Source: an uncultured Gemmataceae bacterium (GTDB lineage: Bacteria; Planctomycetota; Planctomycetia; Gemmatales; Gemmataceae). Taken from it: a stretch of 24,567 bases of DNA. The position numbers were made by a program, and so were the translations under genes. Positions within the stretch are counted from its first letter, which is position 1, and every line of letters begins with the position of its first letter. Below are positions 1-6,852 of this stretch, one piece after another. The notes beneath the pieces are model-generated. The model made no database searches. It saw only the letters and a list, made by a program, of their open reading frames with translations, and was not told the DNA's origin. The stretch spans positions 1-24,567 of the forward strand of contig CAKZUU010000078.1 of the NCBI GenBank assembly GCA_937922175.1, in the 5' to 3' direction.

Positions 1-327
1 CTCAGTTGGTTTGTCCAAATGGAAATCCTCCGCGACGTCTGTTTGCTCGATCATCTCGCGGCGGGGAACGGTGCGACGGTCGAGGGCGTCGCGATCGGTG
101 ACGGCTCACGGCTGGGGCATTTCCTCGTTTTCACCGCCTGCGCTCCGGTTTTGGCACGAGTTCCGCTGCCCAACGGCTTGATGCATTTATTAATGGCGAC
201 TTGGATTACCGACGAAGAATTGAATTTTGCGAAAACCACGGAAGACGGTCGATTTGTCTTGCTCAATCGGCTGGTCGACGCGGGAATCGGACCCGTCAGT
301 CACCTTGATCGTCCGTCGATCATTTAG
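1..327 (+). CDS. SUFU-like (suppressor of fused) protein, 3' end only
   Basis: The reading frame is open from the first base, so this is the C-terminal part of a longer gene; the Met codon at 19 is probably internal. The residues resemble the end of bacterial suppressor-of-fused (SUFU) domain proteins: a hydrophobic segment ending in a 'GLMHLLMATWITDEELNFAK' stretch (the usual 'lP(I)T..E..fa' part), then a 'LLNRLVDAG' helix and a closing 'HLDRPSII' that matches the common ending D-x-x-RPS(V/I). Bacterial SUFU proteins have no settled function; some are linked to toxin immunity. Glycerate kinase starts about 60 bases downstream on the same strand, so the two may be co-transcribed. I recognise the family by pattern only, and most of the domain lies outside the window. 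Confidence 0.55.
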   Translation, partial: LSWFVQMEILRDVCLLDHLAAGNGATVEGVAIGDGSRLGHFLVFTACAPVLARVPLPNGLMHLLMATWITDEELNFAKTTEDGRFVLLNRLVDAGIGPVSHLDRPSII

Positions 328-387
328 TCGTGGCGCAGGAGGCCAGGAGAGGCCAAGGGGGTGGAGCGGTTCGGAGTGCCCCAACCG

Positions 388-1755
388 ATGAGCAACGAAC
401 GGCAACAACACCCGGCAGACTTGGCACAGGCGATCTGGCGTGCCGGCCTGGAGGCAGCCGATCCAACCCGAGCCGTCATCGAATCACTTGAGGCTGCTCA
501 CGCGCTTTGGGCATCCCACTCGGGTCGGGTCCTCGTCGTTGGAGGTGGCAAAGCGGCTGCGGCGATGGCTCTGGGTGTCGAGCGTGCCTTGGCCCCTCTC
601 GGCAATCGAATCGAAGGTTTGGTGAACGTGCCGGAAGGTTCGTCGGCTCCTCTGCAACGCATTCTGCTTCATCCCGCCCGCCCCGCCGGCAGCAACTTCC
701 CTACTCAAGAGGGGGTCGTCGGAGTTGAAAGAATGCGAAGCCTCTTCGCCACGGCCGCCGCCGATGATGTGGGCATCTGCCTCCTTTCCGGTGGCGGGTC
801 CGCGCTACTGCCCGCGCCCGTGGAGGGTGTCTCATTGGAGGACAAACGAACGACCACCCTTTTGCTTCACCGATGTGGAGCCAACATCCAGGAAATGAAC
901 GCCGTGCGAAAGCACCTCTCCCGGGTCAAAGGCGGCGGACTGGCTCGAGACTTCACCGGAAGTCGGCTCTTCAGCCTGATTATTTCAGATGTGGTCGGCG
1001 ATCCACTGGACGTGATTGCCTCCGGGCCGACCGCGCCCGACCCCACGACATTCGCCGATGCCATCGCCGTCTTGCGACGATACGATCTGTGGGACAAGGT
1101 TCCCCCTTCGGTGCGGGGATATTTCCAAGCCGGCGTCGCGGGCCGCCGTCCGGAGACGCTCAAAAACGCCTTGCCCCATGTTGAACACCAAATCATCGCA
1201 AGTAACAGTCGCTCGTTGCGGGCAGCCCAACAGAAAGCCGAAGCCCTCGGTTACGCCGTTCTCAATCTGGGGGCGTTTGTCGAGGGCGAGACGCGGGAAG
1301 TGGCGCGGGTCTGTGCCGGCATCGTCCGCAGCATTCTGCGCGAGCACGTGCCGATCGGGCCACCTTGTTGCCTGTTGCTGGGCGGCGAGACAACCGTCAC
1401 TTTGAACCAAAACTCGGGTCGAGGCGGTCGCAACATGGAGTTCGTCTTGGCGCTCCTAATGCAACTGGAGACGGAGACCAGCCGCCCAGTGATGGTTCTG
1501 AGTGCAGGGACCGATGGCGAGGACGGTCCGACCGATGCTGCCGGGGCGATTGCTGACAAGCGAGTTCTGGAGCGGGCGGTCGCGATGGGACTGGATCCGC
1601 GTGACTATCTGGCACGGCACGATACATACACCTTCTTCGAGAAAGTCGGAGGGCTATGGAAGACGGGACTGACGGGCACGAATGTGATGGACCTTCGGGT
1701 TATTTTAATCGACACACCGCCGCAGAATTTTCCAAATGGAAGCCCGATGTTGTAA
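388..1755 (+). CDS. Glycerate 2-kinase, DUF4147/MOFRL family
   Basis: Cytosolic kinase of the MOFRL type, expected to phosphorylate D-glycerate to 2-phosphoglycerate with ATP. About 455 residues, normal for the family. Visible signatures are the N-terminal GGGK (about residues 52-55), SGGGSALL (134-141), N-A-V-R-K-H-L-S-R (N171, K175) followed by KGGG, SDVVGDPLDVIASGPT near 200, and the C-terminal MOFRL domain with GGETTVTL, GRGGRN, AGTDGEDGPTDAAGA and TGTNVMDL. I chose the ATG at 388 because family members begin about ten residues before the 'IWRAGLEAADP' helix. A GTG at 361, behind a purine-rich stretch, would add nine residues and cannot be excluded; the ribosome site for 388 (CGGAG, 11-base spacing) is modest. 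The enzyme closes glycerate-yielding routes such as aldarate, glyoxylate or hydroxypyruvate metabolism. Confidence 0.93.
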   Translation: MSNERQQHPADLAQAIWRAGLEAADPTRAVIESLEAAHALWASHSGRVLVVGGGKAAAAMALGVERALAPLGNRIEGLVNVPEGSSAPLQRILLHPARPAGSNFPTQEGVVGVERMRSLFATAAADDVGICLLSGGGSALLPAPVEGVSLEDKRTTTLLLHRCGANIQEMNAVRKHLSRVKGGGLARDFTGSRLFSLIISDVVGDPLDVIASGPTAPDPTTFADAIAVLRRYDLWDKVPPSVRGYFQAGVAGRRPETLKNALPHVEHQIIASNSRSLRAAQQKAEALGYAVLNLGAFVEGETREVARVCAGIVRSILREHVPIGPPCCLLLGGETTVTLNQNSGRGGRNMEFVLALLMQLETETSRPVMVLSAGTDGEDGPTDAAGAIADKRVLERAVAMGLDPRDYLARHDTYTFFEKVGGLWKTGLTGTNVMDLRVILIDTPPQNFPNGSPML

Positions 1756-1808
1756 AAATGACCGCGCGGTCGTTTGCGAGCGACAGGGAAGGAAAATTTT
1801 TTTAGCTG
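1756..1808 (+). terminator. Possible weak terminator after glycerate kinase
   Basis: Five bases after the stop codon is a perfect 12-bp palindrome, GACCGCGCGGTC (1760-1771). It is overlapped by a second short hairpin (arms GTCGTT/AGCGAC, 1769-1784). A run of seven T residues lies at 1797-1803. The T-run is about 12 bases from the hairpin, farther than in a standard intrinsic terminator, so this is only suggestive. Confidence 0.3.
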
Positions 1809-1889
1809 TAACTTCTTTGAGGATCGATGGTTTCGTTGCCTAAGCGGTGATGGATTGAACACTGGCACGTTGATTGCAATCCTTGATCG

Positions 1890-2212
1890 GCGACCTCAGC
1901 TTGCGGAACACAAGTCGGGGTCGGAACTGAGTTGAGGCGCTCGGTCGTCGTCTAGAGTGAACAGGAGCAGGAACAGAGAAGCGGCCGTGCTGGACCCGCT
2001 CCTGAGCTTCCCGGACGACTGATACCTCTTCCCTCGTCGACCGGCTGATCGTACCTGCCCCCGGGGCGACAGCCGATAACGCCGCTGAAGAGCCGACCCT
2101 CCTCGGCCAGCAGCGATACTCTCCTCCGTCGTGGAGCCGATCCCCCCAAGGCCCATGACCACCGTTTCTATCCCCCCACCCGCGCCACCCTCCGGGCGCG
2201 GGTGACTTTTTT
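1890..2212 (+). ncRNA. Candidate structured RNA ending in an intrinsic terminator
   Basis: Several complementary arms follow one another on the plus strand. CTCAG 1895-1899 pairs with CTGAG 1927-1931, enclosing CTTG 1900-1903 with CAAG 1911-1914. GTCGTC 1947-1952 pairs with GACGAC 2014-2019, enclosing CAGGAGC 1962-1968 with GCTCCTG 1998-2004. CGGCTG 2042-2047 pairs with CAGCCG 2070-2075, enclosing a GCCC/GGGC hairpin. CGCTG 2083-2087 pairs with CAGCG 2111-2115, enclosing GCCGA 2092-2096 with TCGGC 2103-2107. The series ends in the terminator at 2177-2212. It could be a small RNA, or a leader with an attenuator for the aminotransferase. I matched it to no known RNA family and saw no clear promoter, and short helices are common by chance in GC-rich DNA, so confidence is low. 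Confidence 0.25.
2177..2212 (+). terminator. Strong intrinsic (Rho-independent) terminator
   Basis: A perfect 10-bp GC-rich stem, CACCCGCGCC at 2177-2186 against GGCGCGGGTG at 2195-2204, with an 8-base loop, is followed after two bases by six T residues (2207-2212). The polarity is plus strand only; the opposite strand has no T-run. It lies 422 bases after the glycerate kinase stop and 138 bases before the aminotransferase start. It therefore ends a long 3' UTR, an unannotated transcript or an attenuated leader. Confidence 0.8.
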
Positions 2213-2349
2213 CCCGGGCGGCATCGAGCGTCCGAAAGCCCCGCTTCACGGCGGGTACCTGGATGTTGATCGTCGTCCGAGGTGATGCGAACGCCAACCG
2301 GCGCTGGAGCGATAGAATACCTCCTATTGAGTTTGTGAGGTGCAGCCGG

Positions 2350-3762
2350 ATGACGGCGATCGTTGACCTGATTGCAGAAGCGCAGACGACCGAGCAGCGA
2401 TTCCTGCGACAAATTTTCGTGCGTGACCAGATGACGGAATGGTCGAAAGATCCGCTGCTCATGGCTCGGGCCGATGGCGTCTGGTATTGGGACGTTCATG
2501 GGAGACGATATCTGGACGCCTTGTCCGGCATCTACACGGTGAGCGTGGGGCACAACAATCGCCGGGTCATTGAGGCGATCCATCGCCAGTTGGATCGGTT
2601 GCATTTTTCGCCGCCGATGCATGGATCAAATCCCGTGGCGGTGCAACTGGCCAATCTGTTATCGGATCTGACGACGGCCTCGCTCCGATCGGCTCAATCT
2701 CCGGGTCGTCGGGGCGTCGAAGCACATTGGACTTCGAAGTTTGAGTGTGCCGGCAGCGAGGTGACCGAGGCGGCGATCAAACTGGCCCGGCAGTATCATC
2801 GATTGACGGGAAATCCCGGAAAGTACAAGATCATTAGCCGATACTTGTCGTGGCACGGATCCACCTTGGGATCCCTTTCCGCGTCAGGGTTGAAGTCGCG
2901 TCGGGCCGTCAACGAACCATTAGCTGCGGGATTTATTCACGTCTTCCCGCCGACCTGCTATCGCTGCCCGTTCGGAAAAAGGTACGACGATTGCGGCCTG
3001 ACCTGCGCCACGTTGATTGGGGACGTGATCGAAATGGAAGACCCCCAGACGGTGGCGGCCGTCCTAGTTGAGCCAATCGGGCACACCGGCGGCATCATCG
3101 ACCCTCCCCCAGAATATCTACCCCTCTTACGCGACATTTGTGACCGATACCACGTTTTGTTGATCTTCGACGAGATCATTACCGGCATGGGCCGCACGGG
3201 TCGGTTGTTCGCCGCGGAGACGTTCGGCGTGGTGCCGGACGTGATTTGCACCGGCAAAGGTCTGAGCGGCGGATATATTCCCCTCTCGGCGATGATCTGC
3301 CGGGGTTCCCTCGCCGAAGTTTTTTGGGGACCCGCGGATTCCAATCCCGGCTTTGTCGAGGGCCACACCTTCGAAGGCAGCCCGTTGGCGTGCGCCGCCG
3401 GCATCGCGGTCATTCAAGAAATTCTCGAACAAGATTTGTGCGCCAATGCCCGGCGTCAGGGAGAGCGGCTCCGCGCCGGATTTGAACGTCTCGCCCAGAA
3501 ATACAATGTGATCGGCGACATTCGTGGTCGGGGACTGCTCCAAGGTGTTGAATTCGTCCGCGATCGGCCGAGCAAAGCGCGCTTCGGGGGCGAACCCGGT
3601 ATCGGCGTCCGCATCGGTCGGCGTGCGTTGGCGAATGGCTTGCTCTGCCGCTTCGATCCGCATTGGCTGGCCTTCGGCCCGGCCCTATGTGTCACAGCGG
3701 AGCAGATCGACGAGATGCTCGCCGTGCTCGATCGCAGCATCGACGAGGTGCTGCATGAATGA
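2350..3762 (+). CDS. Class III PLP-dependent aminotransferase
   Basis: Fold-type I, class III (omega) transaminase of 470 residues, cytosolic, moving an amino group between an amine or omega-amino acid and a keto acid; the substrate cannot be read from sequence. The PLP-phosphate-side aspartate is in FDEIITGMGRTGR (D274) and the Schiff-base lysine in TGKGLSGGYIPLSA (K303). 'GSEVTEAAIKLAR' is the usual cofactor-binding segment, and 'GHTFEGSPLACAAG' and 'GRGLLQGVEF' are also family-typical. I chose ATG 2350 because GTGAGG sits nine bases upstream; the ATG at 2263 adds a charged stretch unlike the family. A cysteine cluster C203-x2-C206-x8-C215-x3-C219 (PTCYRCPFG...CGLTC) occurs in the middle. 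From memory a similar 'CYRCP' motif occurs in a subgroup of class III aminotransferases, where it could bind metal or form disulfides. The next gene starts 56 bases downstream. Confidence 0.93.
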   Translation: MTAIVDLIAEAQTTEQRFLRQIFVRDQMTEWSKDPLLMARADGVWYWDVHGRRYLDALSGIYTVSVGHNNRRVIEAIHRQLDRLHFSPPMHGSNPVAVQLANLLSDLTTASLRSAQSPGRRGVEAHWTSKFECAGSEVTEAAIKLARQYHRLTGNPGKYKIISRYLSWHGSTLGSLSASGLKSRRAVNEPLAAGFIHVFPPTCYRCPFGKRYDDCGLTCATLIGDVIEMEDPQTVAAVLVEPIGHTGGIIDPPPEYLPLLRDICDRYHVLLIFDEIITGMGRTGRLFAAETFGVVPDVICTGKGLSGGYIPLSAMICRGSLAEVFWGPADSNPGFVEGHTFEGSPLACAAGIAVIQEILEQDLCANARRQGERLRAGFERLAQKYNVIGDIRGRGLLQGVEFVRDRPSKARFGGEPGIGVRIGRRALANGLLCRFDPHWLAFGPALCVTAEQIDEMLAVLDRSIDEVLHE

Positions 3763-3818
3763 GGGCCTGAGCCAGCGTCGCGCCTGGACCGACTGACGAT
3801 AACCTGAGAGGCATGTTT

Positions 3819-4586
3819 ATGGAATCCACCAAGAGTTCATCCGACTCGAGAACATCGGTCGAGATCCCGTCGCGACCGTGGGGAGCCTACTTGTTCTGCG
3901 CCGTGCTTTTTCTCGTGGGGTGCCTTTTCCTTGGGTTGACGATCAAGCGTCGGTTGGAGCCGTCCGCTGATTCTCCTGTCCCCATGCAAGAGTACGATGT
4001 TGCCCAAGAGGCCCAAAAACTCGTTCGCAAAAGCAAAGAGAATCCGCTGTCACCATCGTTGGCCCAGGTCCTGGCCGAGGCAGAACGTGTCCATTTCGAG
4101 AGCTACCAACATCCGTTGGTCGGGAGACCGGCCCCGGAATTCACGCGGGAAGATGTCGATGGGCAGATCTGGTCATTGAAAGAGGCCTTGAATAGAGGGC
4201 CCGTGATCGTGGTGTTTTATCTTGGGTATCACTGCGACCACTGCGTCAGCCAACTCTTCGACCTGAACGAAGATATCCAACTTTTCGACGAGCTGGGCGT
4301 TCAGGTCGTGGCGTTAAGCCCGGATTCAAAAGAGTTGACGCGCAAACGCTATGCCCGTTATGGTGCCTTTCGGTTCCCGGTCCTATCGGATCACAGCAAT
4401 TCACTTGCCGAAGCCTATGGGCTGTATACCCCGGCGAAAGACGGGAAGGATGAAAATTTGCTGCACGGCACGTTCGTGATCGATCAACAAGGGATCGTGC
4501 GCTGGGCGGCCTATGGGGATCAACCGTTTGGGCACAATCCGACGTTGCTCTACGAGGCGGCGAAGATTCTCGGCAAATTGCCCTGA
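3819..4586 (+). CDS. Membrane-anchored thioredoxin-fold/peroxiredoxin-like (AhpC/TSA) protein
   Basis: A 255-residue protein with one N-terminal transmembrane segment (about residues 21-42, 'WGAYLFCAVLFLVGCLFLGL'), a charged linker, and a redoxin domain from about residue 105. That domain opens with VGRPAPEFTREDVDG and carries a CxxC pair, C139-D-H-C142, after 'VIVVFYLGYH'. Later 'VVALSPDS' and 'GTFVIDQQGIVRWAAYGD' match AhpC/TSA or TlpA-like proteins. The topology suggests a catalytic domain facing the periplasm, acting as a thiol-disulfide or peroxide reductase. The start is ATG 3819: GAGAGG at 3806-3811 is seven bases away, whereas the in-frame ATG at 3813 would leave only one base. It follows the aminotransferase and ends six bases before the convergent creatininase-family gene, with no terminator visible between them. 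Confidence 0.85.
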   Translation: MESTKSSSDSRTSVEIPSRPWGAYLFCAVLFLVGCLFLGLTIKRRLEPSADSPVPMQEYDVAQEAQKLVRKSKENPLSPSLAQVLAEAERVHFESYQHPLVGRPAPEFTREDVDGQIWSLKEALNRGPVIVVFYLGYHCDHCVSQLFDLNEDIQLFDELGVQVVALSPDSKELTRKRYARYGAFRFPVLSDHSNSLAEAYGLYTPAKDGKDENLLHGTFVIDQQGIVRWAAYGDQPFGHNPTLLYEAAKILGKLP

Positions 4587-4592
4587 TGCAGC

Positions 4593-5486
4593 TCACGCGC
4601 CCGATTCGGTCGGTGGATCGACGGGCCTTTGTCCCCAAGGAATCGGCATGGTCGGCGGTCGGCGGTGACGATCTTTGCGCAGGTCCTTGGGGCGGACCTG
4701 CCACCAGACAACGAATCGAACGAGTTGTTTGACGGCTTCCTGGTACGCTTCTCGCCCTTTCTCGACGGAGGCCAATTCCGCCTCACCCAGGACGCCCGTC
4801 TCGCTGTAGCTGCTGGTCCAAGAAACAACCGTGGCAGGTCCCGCTTGGAACAGATCGACCCACATGAAGGGACTGTCTTCCCGGTTGAACGAGATCTCCC
4901 CGCTTTTGATCAGGTCCTTCCTGACGTGGTCCCCATCTAAGTAGAGGTACATTGAGGTTTCCAGTTCGCAAGCGTGCGAACATCCGCCGGGGAACTTGCT
5001 CTGCCGCCAGCGGGGCATGAACTCCTTGTCCACCGCGAGCAGGTTCCACCAGCCAATGCAAACGCATTCGGCATCGGTTTCGAGATTGGTACGGCGCGCC
5101 ACGAGATCGAGATTGGGCATGTTCGACCCGTGGCCATTCAACAGAATGATCTTTTTGAAGCCGTGATACGCGAGACTCTTGGTAATGTCGAGGACATGGT
5201 GGATGAAGTGCTCGAAATCGTTGTTGATGGTTCCAGGGAAGTCCATCACGTGCCCGGTGTAGCCGTACGCGACCACGGGCAGGACCAGCACTTTGTCGGG
5301 GATCGTCTCACCCGCGCCTTGGGCGATGCGGGTGGGGCAGATCAGATCGACATCCAACGGGAGATGCGGGCCGTGCTGCTCGACCGCCCCACATGGGACG
5401 ATGCAAACTTTGTTGAGGTCGATCGCATCGTTGATTTCCGGCCACGTCAGCTTCTCGTATCGCCATTCCGTTTGAGCTCGACTCAT
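4593..5486 (-). CDS. Creatininase-family metal-dependent amidohydrolase
   Basis: 297 residues of the creatininase/creatinine amidohydrolase superfamily, whose members hydrolyse cyclic or linear amides using two metal ions. The ligand-bearing motif is clear: VEQHGPHLPLDVD gives E36, H38 and D47, and LLNGHGSN gives H119, close to E34, H36, D45 and H120 of the Pseudomonas enzyme. CSHACELETS (H171, E174, E176) carries the later catalytic and ligand residues. There is no signal peptide, so the protein is cytosolic. The substrate is not predictable, since the family also includes mycofactocin- and riboflavin/F420-related hydrolases. Its ATG overlaps the TGA of the upstream PQQ-like gene (ATGA, 5483-5486), which indicates translational coupling. 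The last 40 or so residues are basic and proline-rich, beyond the usual domain. Confidence 0.9.
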   Translation of the reverse strand: MSRAQTEWRYEKLTWPEINDAIDLNKVCIVPCGAVEQHGPHLPLDVDLICPTRIAQGAGETIPDKVLVLPVVAYGYTGHVMDFPGTINNDFEHFIHHVLDITKSLAYHGFKKIILLNGHGSNMPNLDLVARRTNLETDAECVCIGWWNLLAVDKEFMPRWRQSKFPGGCSHACELETSMYLYLDGDHVRKDLIKSGEISFNREDSPFMWVDLFQAGPATVVSWTSSYSETGVLGEAELASVEKGREAYQEAVKQLVRFVVWWQVRPKDLRKDRHRRPPTMPIPWGQRPVDPPTESGA

Positions 5487-6727
5487 GGTCGTTCTCCGGT
5501 GTGGGTTGGTTTCGTGCCGATCATGTACAGGTGCTTTTCGCCACGGATGTAGAGTCGGCCATCGGCGACTGCCGGAGACGCATAGACGGCTTCGTTCAGG
5601 GCGAAACGCCGAGGTCGAGTGAATTTCGGCTCGGCGGGATAGCTGAAGACATTCCCCCGCTCGTCCACCGCGACGATGAAGCCATTCACGAGGATCGGAG
5701 AGGCGGTGACGCCGGAGGTGAATCGCTCGTCATAGACGACTTCGCCGGTCCGAAGTCGAACACAGCCAGCGAAGCCATTGTCGTTGACCCAAAAGACATA
5801 CTCGCCACTGACCAACGGGCAGGGCACATACGGCGTCCCGCGTTTCTTCTCCCAGAGCAAACGTGGGGGCTGATCGGCCTTGGGGCACGTGACGGCGACC
5901 ATGTGACGCGATCCGTCGCCGTCTCCGGAAATGGCCAAAACGATCTCCGGCGAGGCGATCGGCGAACCGACATTGCGCAGCGGTTTCCCCTCGAAGGGCC
6001 AATCCCAGTTCCAGCGCATCTCGCCGGTGGCTGGATCATAGGCGGTGATCCCGGCCGTGCTAGCAACCACCAGCTCACGACCCGTGTCAGTAGATCGGAT
6101 GAACGGCGTGGTATAGCTGGACCGGAAGGCACGGCGAGAAACGGACCACAGTTTCTTCCCTTGGGTTGCATCAAAGCAGAGCAGTTCGGCGTGGCCGTCT
6201 TGGTCGAAATTGACGTAGACGCGGTCCTGATCGAGGATCGGCGAATGCCCCGCCCCGTGTTGACTGGCGAAGGCGCCCAACGGTTGGCTCCACAGCCGAT
6301 TCCCCTCGTGATCGAAAGCCAAAAGACGGATCTGCTCGCCGTCCCAAATCAGGCACACCACTCGGGACCCATCAGCGGCTGGGGTACCCGAGGCGAGAGA
6401 GTTTTTGGCGTGGGTTCGGCTCGGCCGGCCCTCGACGTTTGCCTGCCAAAGTAACTTCAATGTTGTCGCCTCGTAACACAAAAGCATGCGACCGTAACCA
6501 TCGTCGCCGGCGGCTTGCAGGTACAACCGACCTTTCACGATGATGGGCGACGAGTTGCCTCGCCCGGGAACTTCGACCCGACGCAGGATATCGTCCTGAT
6601 TCCAGGTGGCAGGTAGCGCCCCCTCGCGGACGAACCCCGTTCCATTCGGACCACGAAAGCGTGGCCAATCCGCCCCGGCCATCAGAACACTGCCGATCAC
6701 GAGACTCAAAGCAAGGGGGCGAGGCAT
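5483..6727 (-). CDS. Secreted PQQ-like beta-propeller repeat protein
   Basis: 414 residues. A short Sec signal peptide (about 1-19, MPRPLALSLVIGSVLMAGA) precedes DWPRFRGPNGTG, the hallmark mature start of planctomycete PQQ-like propellers. The rest shows repeats of the type 'G(R)LYL....G..LLCYEATTLKLLWQ', 'HAELLCFDATQGKKLWSVS', 'AGITAYDPATGEMRWNW' and 'VDGRLYIRGEKHLYMIG', that is, blades of an eight-bladed quinoprotein-like propeller. Such proteins usually lack dehydrogenase activity and act as binding or assembly scaffolds (compare BamB); the role here is unknown. The start is supported by AGGA nine bases upstream and by a predicted promoter at 6764-6792. It is first in a two-gene operon with the creatininase-family gene. 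Confidence 0.9.
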   Translation of the reverse strand: MPRPLALSLVIGSVLMAGADWPRFRGPNGTGFVREGALPATWNQDDILRRVEVPGRGNSSPIIVKGRLYLQAAGDDGYGRMLLCYEATTLKLLWQANVEGRPSRTHAKNSLASGTPAADGSRVVCLIWDGEQIRLLAFDHEGNRLWSQPLGAFASQHGAGHSPILDQDRVYVNFDQDGHAELLCFDATQGKKLWSVSRRAFRSSYTTPFIRSTDTGRELVVASTAGITAYDPATGEMRWNWDWPFEGKPLRNVGSPIASPEIVLAISGDGDGSRHMVAVTCPKADQPPRLLWEKKRGTPYVPCPLVSGEYVFWVNDNGFAGCVRLRTGEVVYDERFTSGVTASPILVNGFIVAVDERGNVFSYPAEPKFTRPRRFALNEAVYASPAVADGRLYIRGEKHLYMIGTKPTHTGERP

Positions 6728-6763
6728 GTTCGGATATCCTAAGGAAGCATGGGTGACGGGGAG

Positions 6764-6792
6764 ATTATCGGCCGGCCCATCCTCTCGGGCAA
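6764..6792 (-). promoter_or_regulatory. Predicted sigma70-like promoter for the PQQ/creatininase operon
   Basis: On the minus strand TTGCCC (plus-strand 6787-6792) and GATAAT (6764-6769) are separated by exactly 17 bases, giving matches of 4/6 and 5/6 to the consensus. Transcription would start near 6757, about 30 bases before the ATG at 6727, leaving room for the AGGA ribosome site. Confidence 0.5.
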
Positions 6793-6837
6793 CCCAAAGC
6801 GGATTGTTCCCGGGGAATCGGCGGTTGCGCCGAAGTT

Positions 6838-6843
6838 TATAAA
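6838..6843 (+). promoter_or_regulatory. Predicted -10 element just upstream of the enolase-family gene
   Basis: TATAAA lies nine bases before the ATG at 6853, so transcription would begin about 2-4 bases before the start codon. No good -35 box lies at 16-18 bases and no Shine-Dalgarno sequence is visible. This combination fits a leaderless mRNA, but a single hexamer is weak evidence. Confidence 0.35.
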
Positions 6844-6852
6844 TTGACCTCT

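Larger units (their letters stand above)
1756..2349. other. 594-bp intergenic region with structured segment
   Basis: No convincing gene lies between glycerate kinase and the aminotransferase. Open frames on the minus strand run into the aminotransferase gene and encode low-complexity, Arg/Ser/Pro-rich products, typical of antisense shadows in GC-rich DNA. The first 55 bases hold the weak terminator-like motif, 1890-2115 holds a series of possible stem-loops, 2177-2212 is a strong intrinsic terminator, and the last 137 bases carry no clear promoter that I can identify. Confidence 0.6.

Noticed and set aside
2313..2318. TAGAAT as a -10 element for the aminotransferase
   Set aside because: No -35-like hexamer at a proper distance; a single hexamer is not enough.
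1840..2622. 260-codon minus-strand frame across the gap
   Set aside because: It runs into the aminotransferase gene on the opposite strand and has no recognisable motif. I treated the gap as non-coding.
5501..6454. 317-codon open frame on the plus strand
   Set aside because: Antisense to the PQQ-like gene, whose repeats and signal peptide are clear.
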